Assembly (NCBI GenBank): GCA_024349765.1 | Contig: AP026073.1 | Location: 1,364,001 to 1,428,000 of the forward strand | DNA length: 64,000 nucleotides | Direction of reading: 5' to 3' | DNA from: Streptomyces nigrescens | Lineage (GTDB): Bacteria; Actinomycetota; Actinomycetes; Streptomycetales; Streptomycetaceae | In this document: positions 17,371 through 25,904 of the stretch, one piece after another | Layout: every line of letters starts with the position of its first letter | How positions within the stretch are numbered: position 1 is the first letter of the stretch | Made by a program: the position numbers and the translations under genes | Notes under the pieces: generated by a model | Database searches by the model: none | The model's input: only the letters and a program-made list of their open reading frames with translations | What the model was told of the DNA's origin: nothing

Positions 17371-17535
17371 ATGACATCGTTCCCGCCGACCGCGACCCGC
17401 GCCCGCGTGCTCTGCGCCGGCCTGCGCCGGGCCCTGGTCCGCGCGGTCTCGCCCGGCCCCGCGGTTCAATGTGCCGATGACCGCATACGACGTACTCCGG
17501 GTGTTCTGCGGGCCGGACGGCGCCGGGGGCAATGA
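17371..17535 (+). CDS. possible iron-controlled small ORF (54 codons)
   Basis: ATG at 17371, 25 bp after the strong iron box, opens a basic 54-residue frame (TSFPPTATRARVLCAGLRRA...) that runs into the PhzF-like gene in another frame. Codon use in the first half looks coding-like, but the tail is the out-of-frame copy of the next gene. It could be a leader peptide, a small iron-stress protein or chance. Confidence 0.3.
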   Translation: MTSFPPTATRARVLCAGLRRALVRAVSPGPAVQCADDRIRRTPGVLRAGRRRGQ

Positions 17536-18139
17536 ACTGGCGGTGGTGCGGGACGGGGCGGCGCTCCCCGGCGCCGCCGAACGCGCCGCCCTCGCCGCCC
17601 GGCTCGGCTTCAGCGAAACCGTGTTCCTCGACGACCCCGACCGGGGCACCGTCGACATCCACACCCCGAGCGTCCGGCTCCCGTTCGCCGGGTATCCGCT
17701 CGTCGGCCTGGCCTGGCTCCTGCGCGAACAGGGCCGGCCGCCGCGCATCCTCCGCCCGCCGGCCGGTGAGGTCGAGGTGTGCTTCGAGGACGACCTCACC
17801 TGGGTCCGAGGCCGCCCGGAATGGGTGCCTCCGCGCCGCACCGAACGCCTCGCCTCGGTCGCCGAGGTCGACGCCCTGCCCGCCCCACCGCCGGGGGAGG
17901 GCTGGCTCTACGCCTGGGCCTGGCAGGACGAACCCGCCGGCGTGGTCCGCGCCCGCGGCTTCCCGCGTCGCGGCGACGGCATCGCCGAGGACGAGGCCAC
18001 CGGAGCCGCCGCCATGCTCCTCACCCACCAACTGGCCCGCCCCTTGACGATCCATCAGGGCGCGGCGTCCCAGCTCTTCACCCGCGCCCACCCGGACGGC
18101 ACCATCGCCGTCGGCGGCCGGGTGCGGCGCGTGGCCTGA
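17477..18139 (+). CDS. PhzF-family isomerase-like protein, short form
   Basis: About 220 residues, shorter than the usual 260-300 of PhzF proteins. The N-terminal half has the family pattern YDVLRVFCGPDGAGGNELAVV and the conserved Glu in GFSETVF. The substrate-loop motif normally read as GHPTVG is AGYPLVG here, with His replaced by Tyr. The C-terminal half has GIAEDEATGAAAML in place of the usual EDPATGSAA. Those changes make the canonical PhzF reaction doubtful. ATG 17477 is chosen over GTG 17471. The upstream iron box suggests iron-dependent expression. Confidence 0.78.
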   Translation: MTAYDVLRVFCGPDGAGGNELAVVRDGAALPGAAERAALAARLGFSETVFLDDPDRGTVDIHTPSVRLPFAGYPLVGLAWLLREQGRPPRILRPPAGEVEVCFEDDLTWVRGRPEWVPPRRTERLASVAEVDALPAPPPGEGWLYAWAWQDEPAGVVRARGFPRRGDGIAEDEATGAAAMLLTHQLARPLTIHQGAASQLFTRAHPDGTIAVGGRVRRVA

Positions 18140-18154
18140 CACCAATCCCTCGAT

Positions 18155-18925
18155 TTATCGGTGGATTTCCTCGGCGATCCGCAGGAATTCGTCCCGGGCC
18201 ATAAGGGGATCGCCCGCCTCAACGGTGACCGCATATCCCTTGTCGGCCCAGGTGGCGGATCGGCTGCCACCGGGACGCTCCTGCAGGTGGGCCGGGCGCC
18301 CGTTGAGGGATATCGCGGTTCCGTGCGTCTGCGGAATCCCGCCGGGCTCTTCCGTGATGCTGACGTATCCCGCCTGCCCTCCCTTGTCGCGGTTCCGCTG
18401 GTACGTCGTCGTCCAACTGGGCGTCCGGGCCCGGGTGTAGGGCGGGTCGGAACGGTTTCCCGGGGCAATGACATTGTCTGCCGGGGCGTAGCCGGGTGGC
18501 AGGTACCGAGGGCGTTCGAGGTGCGAGGCGTCAAAGGGAATGACGACGGACCCGGTGACCGCATCGGTCATTTTCCTGTTGCCGACCGGTTCCGAGAGGG
18601 TGGTGGTGACCAGTCCGTCGTGCCGGTCGTCGCACACGGTGTCCCGGGAAAGGAAGGAATGCCGTTTCCTCGTGAGCGTCAGCTTGACGGTGTGCGCGGT
18701 TTCCTCCGCCGCCAGTTGAGGCTTGTCCTCGCAGTCCGTCCAGTCGACGGGCGTGGTGAGCGTGCGGCCGTCCCCACTCATGAGGACATCGCCGGGCACG
18801 GTCGTCTCATGGAGGCGAGAGTTGCCCCATACGACCCAGCCGACGGCGGCCGCGACGAGGCAGGCCGCCACGGACAGGAGCCATACCGTGCGGCGACGTC
18901 GCGCATCAATTCGGGGCACCGTCAC
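18155..18925 (-). CDS. membrane-anchored extracytoplasmic protein, function unknown
   Basis: A 256-residue protein with a basic N-terminus, one hydrophobic segment (TVWLLSVAACLVAAAVGWVVWG) and a soluble domain expected outside the membrane. No lipobox. Two cysteines (DCEDK and VCDDR) could form a disulfide. The start is a GTG immediately after the TGA of the protease gene upstream, giving a TGAGTG junction and probable translational coupling. The pairing suggests a partner or accessory factor of the protease, but I recognise no family. Confidence 0.7.
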   Translation of the reverse strand: MTVPRIDARRRRTVWLLSVAACLVAAAVGWVVWGNSRLHETTVPGDVLMSGDGRTLTTPVDWTDCEDKPQLAAEETAHTVKLTLTRKRHSFLSRDTVCDDRHDGLVTTTLSEPVGNRKMTDAVTGSVVIPFDASHLERPRYLPPGYAPADNVIAPGNRSDPPYTRARTPSWTTTYQRNRDKGGQAGYVSITEEPGGIPQTHGTAISLNGRPAHLQERPGGSRSATWADKGYAVTVEAGDPLMARDEFLRIAEEIHR

Positions 18926-20314
18926 TCACTTCATGGAGAGGGTCACGAGAGTCCATCCGGTGTCGTGCAGGGTTTGGTAGACCGGTACGTAATACACGCC
19001 TTGGAGGCACCAGGGGGTTCTGATGTGGCCGTCGAGGACGGTGTCCTTGTTCAGCGACGCGGGACAGGTGACCGTTCTGTCGAGAGCGGTGATCATGCCG
19101 CGCGCTTCATCCGCCGTGTAGTTGTTCACGCCGGCGAAGACGGGTCCGCCGCTGTCGCCGTTGACCGCCGCGACTCCGCCGGGGGTCAGGCCGGTGGCGT
19201 AGGCGAGGTCGGTGAGGGGCCGGTAGGACCCGTCTCCGCCCACGATTCCCACGTCGGTCTTGGCGACCCGGACGTTGCAGTGGATGCCCGAGTTCGCGCC
19301 GTCGGCGCACACGTAATCCCCGACGTTGTTGTGCCCCCACCCGACGACCGGCTTGGCGTACCCGTCCCGCCGGGTCGCCGGTCCGTCATACAGATACGGT
19401 CCGGCCTGTCCGGACGGCAGTCGGATTCCCTGCGCGTCGTCCGGGATCGAGACCTCGGCGGCGTCGTTGCCGCCCACGACGTCTCCGCCTTCCCAGGTGC
19501 GCCAGATGCCGTTGCCGCCTCGGGAACAGTGCCGGGCCGCCATGAGCAGGTGGTCCCCGTCCCTGTTCCGGACGCTGAACGACCCCGAGCAGATGCCGCC
19601 CCCCGGATTGCGCAGCGCCGATGCTCCGAACCACGGGGAGGAGTCGTGCTGGCGGTTTCCTGTCGTGGCGGACAGGTCCTCGCTGAGCGGCTGGTACGTG
19701 GCGACGGTCTTGATTCCCGTCATACGGTCCGTGAGCCTCTTGACGGCAGCGGACCTCTCCCGGCGGTCCCCCCGGGACAGCGGGTCGGTGGCATCACGCC
19801 GGCCGCGCCCCCGGTCCTCGTCGTAGCCGACCTCCAGGCTGCTGCCGTCAGGGCTGGGCCCGATGCTGGTGACGCGGACCGGTGCGCTCCGCGAGTCGAC
19901 GCGCAGCGCGACGGGCTTGCCGTTCCGGAGCATTTTGTTCCGGGCCTGGTGGAGCTCTTGTTTGGAGTAGCGGGCCGGAACGACCTCTGCCGTGACGCCG
20001 CTCGGCAGGTGGGCGAGGATGTGTCGGACACGCTGTGACGGGGCGCCCTTCCAGAAAAGGCGCAGATGGTTCCGTTCGGGGTCGACGTGAATGTCGGTGA
20101 AGCCCGGAATCTTGGCCCGCTCGGATTCGGATAATCCCCGGGTGATGTCACCGGCCAACTTGTCGAGTGTTTCCTGATTCTTCATGGTGTCGCCGGCCGA
20201 CCGGCCCGCCGCACCGGCAGGTGAGGTCACCGCGAGCGGGACCGATGCGACCAATGCCGCGACGGGCAGCGCGATTGCCGACCACTTCTTTGCTCTTCCC
20301 CTACCGGCCTTCAC
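18926..20314 (-). CDS. secreted S1-family serine protease with long propeptide
   Basis: Extracellular trypsin-like peptidase of 462 residues from GTG 20314, which lies four bases after AGGGGGA; an ATG at 20353 lacks such support. Signal peptide: KAGRGRAKKWSAIALPVAALVASVPLAV, cut near SPAGA. A propeptide of over 200 residues (IHVDPERNHLRLFWKG...) precedes the protease domain. His is in MAARHC, and the nucleophile in NGDSGGPVF. Cys pairs at GICSG/AARHC and VTCP/TPWCL resemble secreted Streptomyces proteases. It forms a two-gene unit with the downstream anchored protein. Confidence 0.86.
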   Translation of the reverse strand: MKAGRGRAKKWSAIALPVAALVASVPLAVTSPAGAAGRSAGDTMKNQETLDKLAGDITRGLSESERAKIPGFTDIHVDPERNHLRLFWKGAPSQRVRHILAHLPSGVTAEVVPARYSKQELHQARNKMLRNGKPVALRVDSRSAPVRVTSIGPSPDGSSLEVGYDEDRGRGRRDATDPLSRGDRRERSAAVKRLTDRMTGIKTVATYQPLSEDLSATTGNRQHDSSPWFGASALRNPGGGICSGSFSVRNRDGDHLLMAARHCSRGGNGIWRTWEGGDVVGGNDAAEVSIPDDAQGIRLPSGQAGPYLYDGPATRRDGYAKPVVGWGHNNVGDYVCADGANSGIHCNVRVAKTDVGIVGGDGSYRPLTDLAYATGLTPGGVAAVNGDSGGPVFAGVNNYTADEARGMITALDRTVTCPASLNKDTVLDGHIRTPWCLQGVYYVPVYQTLHDTGWTLVTLSMK

Positions 20315-20467
20315 GGATTCCCCCTGATTTCCGCCATGCTGATTTCGGCCCATGCCGATTCCCCCCCATGATTGGCATGATCATGATGTTGCCTGAAGGG
20401 GTGGGTGAACAATGAGGGAATCAGCCCCTCCGCGAGGGGAAGTCGGCCAGCCGGCCGGCGGCGCGGC

Positions 20468-21175
20468 TCACGCGCTGAGCGGGAACTCCTCGCCCAGTGC
20501 GTGGAAGACCGCGCTGTTCAGGCGGAAGGCGCGGCGGCATTCCTCGATCACGCGCTGCTTTTCGACCTCGTCCACCGGCAGGGCGTCCAGCAGGGCGCGG
20601 TAACTGCGCTTGAAGGCGGCGGGGTTGGCGATGTCCTCGAAGACGTAGAAGCGGACGCCGTCGCCCTTGCGCGCGAAGCCCCAGGTCTTCTCGGCGGTGC
20701 CGCGGATGATCTGGCCGCCGGAGAGGTCGCCGAGGTAGCGGGTGTAGTGGTGCGCCACATAGCCGGCCGGCCAGTTGTGGGCGCATTCCGTGACGCGGGC
20801 GGCGTAGGCGGCGGTGGCCGGCAGCGGTTGCAGGCCCTCGTGCCAGGACGGGCCGCCGAGGTGGGCGAGATCGCGTTCCAGCTCGGGGGTGCGGGCGAGT
20901 TCGGGGTGGAGGAACGGGCCCGCCACCGGGTCGCCGGCGAGCGCCTCGGTCGCGTCCTCCAGGGCGCGGTAGACGAACCACAGCTGCTCGGTGTAGCGCC
21001 GGTACGCCGTGACGCCGAGCCTGCCGCCGAGGAGGTCGCTCATGAACGAGGAGTTCTCGGCCTCGGTGTGCTGCGCGTGGGACGCGGTCCGGATCACCGT
21101 CGAGAACGGGGTGGACGGTGCGGCCGGGGCGGGCGCGACGGTCGAGGGGTGCGGGGCCGGGCTGGACGGTTCCAC
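20468..21175 (-). CDS. biliverdin-producing heme oxygenase
   Basis: HmuO-type heme oxygenase of 235 residues that opens heme to biliverdin, CO and Fe(II). The proximal heme ligand is H36 in ASHAQHTEAE. The distal-helix motif YLGDLSGGQ is intact, and RFYVFEDI and LNSAVFHALGEEF complete the family pattern. The GTG start is supported by GGAGGT seven bases upstream. Two palindromic operators at 21218-21276 lie just before the gene. No heme transporter is adjacent, so its heme source is not evident from this window. Confidence 0.93.
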   Translation of the reverse strand: MEPSSPAPHPSTVAPAPAAPSTPFSTVIRTASHAQHTEAENSSFMSDLLGGRLGVTAYRRYTEQLWFVYRALEDATEALAGDPVAGPFLHPELARTPELERDLAHLGGPSWHEGLQPLPATAAYAARVTECAHNWPAGYVAHHYTRYLGDLSGGQIIRGTAEKTWGFARKGDGVRFYVFEDIANPAAFKRSYRALLDALPVDEVEKQRVIEECRRAFRLNSAVFHALGEEFPLSA

Positions 21176-21217
21176 GACGGACCTCCGGGGCCGAGGGGCG
21201 CGAACGGGCGGGCAGGA

Positions 21218-21240
21218 TTTACCGACTCGCTGTCGGTAAA
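21218..21240. promoter_or_regulatory. palindromic operator A upstream of heme oxygenase
   Basis: Perfect inverted repeat TTTACCGAC-N5-GTCGGTAAA, of the form bound by TetR-family repressors. It lies 43 bp upstream of the start. Confidence 0.7.
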
Positions 21241-21254
21241 TCAGTGTAGGGGTG

Positions 21255-21276
21255 TTTCCGACGCGCTGTCGGTAAA
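21255..21276. promoter_or_regulatory. palindromic operator B upstream of heme oxygenase
   Basis: Second copy, TTTCCGAC-N5-GTCGGTAAA, 14 bp beyond operator A. It shares its GTCGGTAAA half-site exactly. Confidence 0.65.
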
Positions 21277-21349
21277 AATTCTGCCAGGCCCGTACCCCGG
21301 GCGCGAGGCGGCCACCAGGCCGGGGCCGCCCCGCCCGCGGTCCCCGCGG

Positions 21350-22207
21350 TCAGGGAAGGGTGAGGATCTCCGCGCCGGTGTCCGTGACCACCAGGGTGTG
21401 CTCGAACTGCGCGGTCCGCTTGCGGTCCTTGGTGACCACGGTCCAGCCGTCCGCCCACATGTCGTACTCGTACGTGCCCAGCGTCAGCATCGGCTCGATG
21501 GTGAACGTCATGCCGGGCTTGATGTCGGTGGTGTGGTGCGGGCTGTCGTAGTGCGGAACGATCAGGCCGGAGTGGAACGACGAGTTGATGCCGTGACCGG
21601 TGAAGTCACGGACCACGCCGTAGCCGAAGCGCTTGGCGTAGGACTCGATGACCCGGCCGATGATGTTGATCTGCCGGCCCGGCTTGACCGCCTTGATCGC
21701 GCGGTTGAGCGCCTCCTGCGTGCGCTCGACCAGCAGCCGCGACTCCTCGTCCACCTCACCGCACAGGTACGTGGCGTTGTTGTCGCCGTGCACGCCGTGG
21801 ATGTACGCGGTCACGTCCAGGTTCACGATGTCGCCGTCCTTGAGGACGGTGGAGTCCGGGATGCCGTGGCAGATGACCTCGTTGAGCGAGGAGCACAGCG
21901 ACTTGGGGAAGCCGCGGTAGCCGAGCGTGGACGGGTAGGCGCCGTGGTCGCACATGAACTCATGGGCCACCCGGTCCAGTTCGTCGGTCGTCACGCCGGG
22001 CTGGATGTGCTTGGCGGCCTCCGCCATCGCCTGGGCGGCGATCCGGCCGGCGATCCGCATCTTCTCGATCGTTTCGGCGTCCTGCACCTCGGGCCCCGAG
22101 TAGGGCGTGGGCGCGTCCTTCCCGACGTACTCGGGGCGCGCGATCGAGGCGGGGACGGGGCGGGTGGGGGAGATCTTCCCCGGGACAAGAAGCGACTGGC
22201 CAGACAT
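21350..22207 (-). CDS. map: methionine aminopeptidase, type I
   Basis: Removes the initiator methionine from nascent proteins; dinuclear metal enzyme of 285 residues. All five metal ligands are visible: Asp in VNLDVTAY, Asp in GDNNATY, His in FTGHGIN, Glu in TIEPMLT and Glu in AQFEHTL. The substrate His is in EVICHGIP. The N-terminal extension ending in [24 protein letters not shown] matches the longer actinobacterial form. The ATG at 22207 opens [10 protein letters not shown]. It is probably monocistronic, and cells often have a second map copy. Confidence 0.95.
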   Translation of the reverse strand: MSGQSLLVPGKISPTRPVPASIARPEYVGKDAPTPYSGPEVQDAETIEKMRIAGRIAAQAMAEAAKHIQPGVTTDELDRVAHEFMCDHGAYPSTLGYRGFPKSLCSSLNEVICHGIPDSTVLKDGDIVNLDVTAYIHGVHGDNNATYLCGEVDEESRLLVERTQEALNRAIKAVKPGRQINIIGRVIESYAKRFGYGVVRDFTGHGINSSFHSGLIVPHYDSPHHTTDIKPGMTFTIEPMLTLGTYEYDMWADGWTVVTKDRKRTAQFEHTLVVTDTGAEILTLP

Positions 22208-22273
22208 GCCAGCGAGTGTATCCGCGGCCCGTCGGGCAGGATGGTGGCACGGAGCACCCCATAGGAGGCGGCG

Positions 22274-22507
22274 ATGGCGCTCTTCAAGAGGCGGACGGTC
22301 GGAAAGCCGGGCGAGTGGTTCTACTGCCTCAAGCACGGCACGGTCGAGGAGGGCCCACAGTGCCGCGCCGCCGACCGCTTCGGCCCCTACGACACCCGCG
22401 AGGAGGCCGCGCACGCCATGGAGACCGCCCGCGAGCGGAACCTGGAGTGGGAGAACGACCCCAAGTGGCACGACATGGGGAAGGGCGGGGACCGCGAGGA
22501 GGACTAG
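22274..22507 (+). CDS. conserved small actinobacterial protein
   Basis: A 77-residue soluble protein with AGGAGG nine bases before the ATG. It contains a compact conserved stretch [37 protein letters not shown], then a charged tail. The two cysteines flank a turn that could bind metal, but the pattern is not a known finger. It is divergent from map and shares a 66-bp promoter gap. I recognise it only as a conserved Streptomyces hypothetical protein. Confidence 0.82.
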   Translation: MALFKRRTVGKPGEWFYCLKHGTVEEGPQCRAADRFGPYDTREEAAHAMETARERNLEWENDPKWHDMGKGGDREED

Positions 22508-22561
22508 GGCCCGTCCTCCAGGCGGTGGCCTGCGGGCGGTGAACCTCCGGGCGAGGGGCCG

Positions 22562-23908
22562 CTAGGCGGTGAGGGCGCCGCCGGTCTCGGGGGCGGCCGG
22601 GGCGGCGGCCCGGCGCTCCCGCATCCGGCGGGCGTGCTCGTCGGTCCGCGCGTCGTACGCCATCAGCTTCGGCAGGCCCAGCACGAGCAGCCCGACCCCG
22701 GCGAAGCACAGCAGCCCGCCCAGGGACACCGAGGCCCGTACGCCGGTCAGGGCCGCCATCCCGCCGACCCGGACCTGGCCCAGCTGGGGGCCCGCCGAAT
22801 ACGACAGCAGCTCGATGCCGGCCAGCCGGCCGCGCAGCTCGTCGGGGATGGTCTGGTTCCACAGCGCCGAGCGGAAGATGCCGCTGATCATGTCGCAGGA
22901 GCCGGCCAGCGTGAGGCAGAGCAGCACCAGCCAGATGTTGCGCATCTGCCCGGCCGCCGCGACGGCCAGCGCCCAGCCGGCCGCCGCCAGCGCGATCGCC
23001 CGCCCCTGCCGGTGGATCCGGGAGGTCCAGCCGCTGGTCAGGCTCACCAGGCAGGAGCCGGCCGGCAGCGCCGCGTACATCAGGCCCAGCGCCCAGGGGG
23101 CGTGCAGCTCGTCGGCGAGGAACGGGAAGATCGCCAGCGGGAAGGCGAAGAGCATCGCGGTGAGGTCGATCGCGTAGGTGCCCAGCAGCTCCTTGCGGGA
23201 CCAGGCGTAGCGCGCGCCCTCGGCGATCGCGCGCAGGGACGGCTTCTCGGCGTCGTGCGCGGCGGGCGACGGGGCCAGCCGTACGGAGAGCAGCAGCGAG
23301 CCGACGTAGGTGGCCGCGTCCACGCCGTACGCCCAGGACGGGCCGGCCCAGGCGAGCAGCCCGCCGGCCAGCGCCGGGCCGGCGATCGCGCCGACCTGCC
23401 AGCGCAGCGCGTTCAGCGCGGCGGCCGCGGCGAGCTGGTCGTGCCCGACGATCCGCGGCACGATCGCGTCCAGCGCGGGACGCTGCAGACCCGTGAGCGC
23501 GCTGGACACCGCCGCGCTCACATAGAGCGGCCAGACCGCCGGATCCGGCAGCAGGCTGTTGACCAGCAGCCCTACCGCGATCAGGCCCAGCGCGGCCTCG
23601 GTCCACACGATCAGCCGACGGCGGTCCACGGAGTCGGCGAGCGCACCGCCGTAGAGCCCGAAGACGATCAGCGGGACCAGCTCCACCGCGCCCAGCGCCC
23701 CGACCGCGACGGTGGAACCGGTCAGTTGCTTGAGCTGGAGCGGCAGCGCCACGAACGTCAGGAAGCTGCCGAAGACCGTGATCGCGCCGGCGCACCACAT
23801 CAGCCGGAAGTCGCGTGAGGACCGCCAGGGGGCCAGGTCCGGCAGGAGGGAGGCGAGCCGCCGCCGGGGTGCCGGCGCGGGTGGGAGTGGGGGATCCTCG
23901 GTGGTCAC
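22562..23908 (-). CDS. MFS transporter, EntS/enterobactin-exporter-like
   Basis: Twelve-helix major facilitator of 448 residues of the EntS/TMEM branch: FRLMWCAGAITVFGSFLTFVALPLQLKQLTGS at the first helix, then VELVPLIVFGLYGGALADSVDRRRLI (motif A variant). The C-terminal half begins LRAIAEGARYAWSRKELLGTY. Members export siderophores or drugs; no siderophore synthase is in the window, so the substrate is open. GTG start with weak ribosome binding signals. Confidence 0.87.
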   Translation of the reverse strand: MTTEDPPLPPAPAPRRRLASLLPDLAPWRSSRDFRLMWCAGAITVFGSFLTFVALPLQLKQLTGSTVAVGALGAVELVPLIVFGLYGGALADSVDRRRLIVWTEAALGLIAVGLLVNSLLPDPAVWPLYVSAAVSSALTGLQRPALDAIVPRIVGHDQLAAAAALNALRWQVGAIAGPALAGGLLAWAGPSWAYGVDAATYVGSLLLSVRLAPSPAAHDAEKPSLRAIAEGARYAWSRKELLGTYAIDLTAMLFAFPLAIFPFLADELHAPWALGLMYAALPAGSCLVSLTSGWTSRIHRQGRAIALAAAGWALAVAAAGQMRNIWLVLLCLTLAGSCDMISGIFRSALWNQTIPDELRGRLAGIELLSYSAGPQLGQVRVGGMAALTGVRASVSLGGLLCFAGVGLLVLGLPKLMAYDARTDEHARRMRERRAAAPAAPETGGALTA

Positions 23909-24011
23909 GAGGGTCCATCGTGCGGCGCGGGGACCCGGGCCCGCAAAGGGTTTTCGGCGGCGGGGGCCGGCCCAACGGAGGGCGGAGGGACGTCCCCTCG
24001 CCGAGCGTCGG

Positions 24012-24677
24012 CTACCAGCGTGGTGGCGGGGGCGCGGTCAGCTCGTCGGCGAGGCGGGCCAGGCGGTCGCGGAAGCGGCGGCGGCCGCGCGGCGCGGGCA
24101 GGCTGTTCTCGCCGGCGGCCGCGCTCACCAGGTGCTGGACCGTATCGAGGTCGAGGCCCTGGGCGGCGACGTCCTCGGGATCGGGGCCGGGGGCGGGACC
24201 GGGACCGGGGGTGCCGTCGGGCGGGGGTGGCGACGCGGTCAGGGCGTCGTGCGCGAGCGCGTGCAGATCGCGGTCGCCGCCGTCCAGGGCGAGCACCGTG
24301 GCGCCGTTGCGGCGGGCGTCGTGCACCCGCTCCAGCAGTTCGGCGCCCGGCTGCCCCGGCGCGACGACCAGCAGCGTCTCGCCCCGTCCGGCCGCGGCCA
24401 GCCGGCCCGGCCCGACGGCCAGATGGGCCGGGGCGCCGGCCGGGACGCGCTGCCGCACCAGAGTCGGCGACAGCTCCGGCAGCCCCGACCAGGCGGCCTC
24501 GTCGTCCAGATGGGCGGCCAGGTGCCAGGGCTCGTAATCGGTGCCGCCGACCAGCAGCAGTCCGCCGCCGTGCGGGGCGACGGCGGTGCGCAGCGACCCG
24601 GCGAACCGCCGGGTGGACTGGATCCACTCGGTCCCGGCGAGCACCTCACGCAGCAGGGCGACCCGTACGGCATCCAT
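24012..24677 (-). CDS. hypothetical cytoplasmic protein with SIS-like segment
   Basis: A 221-residue Ala/Gly-rich protein without membrane segments. The N-terminal third (EPWHLAAHLDDEAAWSGLPEL) and a central block (GRGETLLVVAPGQPGAELLERVHDARRNGATVLALDGGD) resemble the alternating strand-helix pattern of sugar-isomerase (SIS) folds. The similarity is only by eye. A Pro/Gly linker leads to a basic C-terminal helix. I recognise it as conserved in Streptomyces but without known function. Confidence 0.68.
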   Translation of the reverse strand: MDAVRVALLREVLAGTEWIQSTRRFAGSLRTAVAPHGGGLLLVGGTDYEPWHLAAHLDDEAAWSGLPELSPTLVRQRVPAGAPAHLAVGPGRLAAAGRGETLLVVAPGQPGAELLERVHDARRNGATVLALDGGDRDLHALAHDALTASPPPPDGTPGPGPAPGPDPEDVAAQGLDLDTVQHLVSAAAGENSLPAPRGRRRFRDRLARLADELTAPPPPRW

Positions 24678-24719
24678 GGCCCGGATCCTGCCGCAGCGCC
24701 CCGGCGCCTGGTTGCCGTT

Positions 24720-25709
24720 TCAACCGGTGTCACCCGTACGGGCCACCGACTCCAGACCGGCGGCCGTCAGCCGACGTCCTACCTCCCGGACCGACTCCTC
24801 GCTCAGCGGCAACTGCGGGAAGGCGGTGGCTCCGTGCTCGATGACGCCGAGGAGCCACAGCGCCGCCTTGAAGGCGCCGAGCGCCGAGGAGCTGCGCCCC
24901 ATCTCCGCCTCCGGCCCGGCGTCGACCATCCCGAACAGTGCGGCCAGCCGCTCCTGTTCGGCCGCCGCGCGCGCCCAGTCGCCGGCCCGCGCCGCCTCGT
25001 AGAGGCGTACGTAGCCGGCCGGATCGACGTTGCCCAGCCCCGGGACCACGCCGTCCGCGCCCGCCAACAGGGCGCCGTCCACGGTCAGTTCGGAGCCGGT
25101 GAGGATCGTGAAGCCGGGAGCCGGTCCGGTGCGGCGGCCGGTGCGGCCGCCGAGTGCGACGAGCAGTCGGCGCAGTGCGCCCTCGTCGCCGCTGCTGTCC
25201 TTCAGCCCGGCCAGCGTGCCGTCCTCGGCCAGCTCGCGCACCACGGTGGGGGTGAGCCTGCTGGGCACGGCCATCGGGATGTCGTAGGCGAACAGCGGGC
25301 GGTCCACGGCCGCGCGCAGATGGCGGAAGTGGGCGGCGATCTCCCGGGGGTGGGTGCGGGTGTAGAAGGGCGCGGTGGCGACCAGGGCGTCGGCGCCGAG
25401 CGCGGCGGCGGCGCGGGCGTGGTCCAGGACGCGCGGGGTGGTGGTGTCGATGACGCCGGCGAGGACCGGGACCCGGCCGTCCGCGGCCTTGATGACGGTC
25501 TCCAGGGCGGTGGCCCGCCGGTCGTCGGTGAGGTAGGCGACCTCGCCGGTGGAGCCGAGGGCGAAGAGTCCGTGCACCCCGCCGGCGACGAGGTGGTGCA
25601 CCAGGCGCGTCAGGGAGGCGGTGTCGACCTCGCCCCGCGGGTCGAGCGGGGTGCAGACCGGGGGGATGACTCCGTGGAGAGGGCCGTGGAGGGGGGTGGG
25701 CAGGGCCAT
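24720..25709 (-). CDS. DapA/NanA superfamily aldolase (dihydrodipicolinate synthase family)
   Basis: Class I pyruvate-dependent lyase of about 329 residues. The pyruvate-binding motif is ALGSTGE, the Schiff-base lysine is in LAGLKDSSGD, and the Tyr is in FAYDIPM. The genome's real DapA is expected elsewhere. Next to a GntR regulator, a sialidase relic and a sugar ABC transporter, this copy is better read as an N-acetylneuraminate lyase or 2-keto-3-deoxy sugar acid aldolase. The ATG at 25709 follows CGGAG. A strong palindrome lies 26 bp upstream, so the divergent GntR protein probably represses it. Confidence 0.87.
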   Translation of the reverse strand: MALPTPLHGPLHGVIPPVCTPLDPRGEVDTASLTRLVHHLVAGGVHGLFALGSTGEVAYLTDDRRATALETVIKAADGRVPVLAGVIDTTTPRVLDHARAAAALGADALVATAPFYTRTHPREIAAHFRHLRAAVDRPLFAYDIPMAVPSRLTPTVVRELAEDGTLAGLKDSSGDEGALRRLLVALGGRTGRRTGPAPGFTILTGSELTVDGALLAGADGVVPGLGNVDPAGYVRLYEAARAGDWARAAAEQERLAALFGMVDAGPEAEMGRSSSALGAFKAALWLLGVIEHGATAFPQLPLSEESVREVGRRLTAAGLESVARTGDTG

Positions 25710-25734
25710 GGCGGGCTCCGGGTGGTCGTGAAAC

Positions 25735-25759
25735 ACATAGGACATGGGATGTCCTATGT
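25735..25759. promoter_or_regulatory. perfect GntR-type operator
   Basis: Inverted repeat with 11-bp arms ACATAGGACAT and ATGTCCTATGT around GGG, between the aldolase and the GntR gene. A related site lies at 26761-26780 before the transporter operon. Confidence 0.8.
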
Positions 25760-25825
25760 CAGAGCACAATAGACCTGTTCACAGGCGGTCGGAAGGATCC
25801 GCGGCCCCGGCGGGGCCGGGTCGGA

Positions 25826-25862
25826 TGGGGGTCCCCCCTGCTCCTCAAGAGCTTGGGGGAGG
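25826..25862. repeat. short G-rich palindromic repeat, copy 3
   Basis: TGGGGGTCCCCCCTGCTCC followed by TCAAGAGCTTGGGGGAGG: the same hairpin repeat as at 2863 and 5388. It lies in the leader of the GntR gene. Confidence 0.75.
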
Positions 25863-25904
25863 GTCGGCGGCGCGGCAGCGGTGCGTGCGGGAGAGGGAGA
25901 ACCC

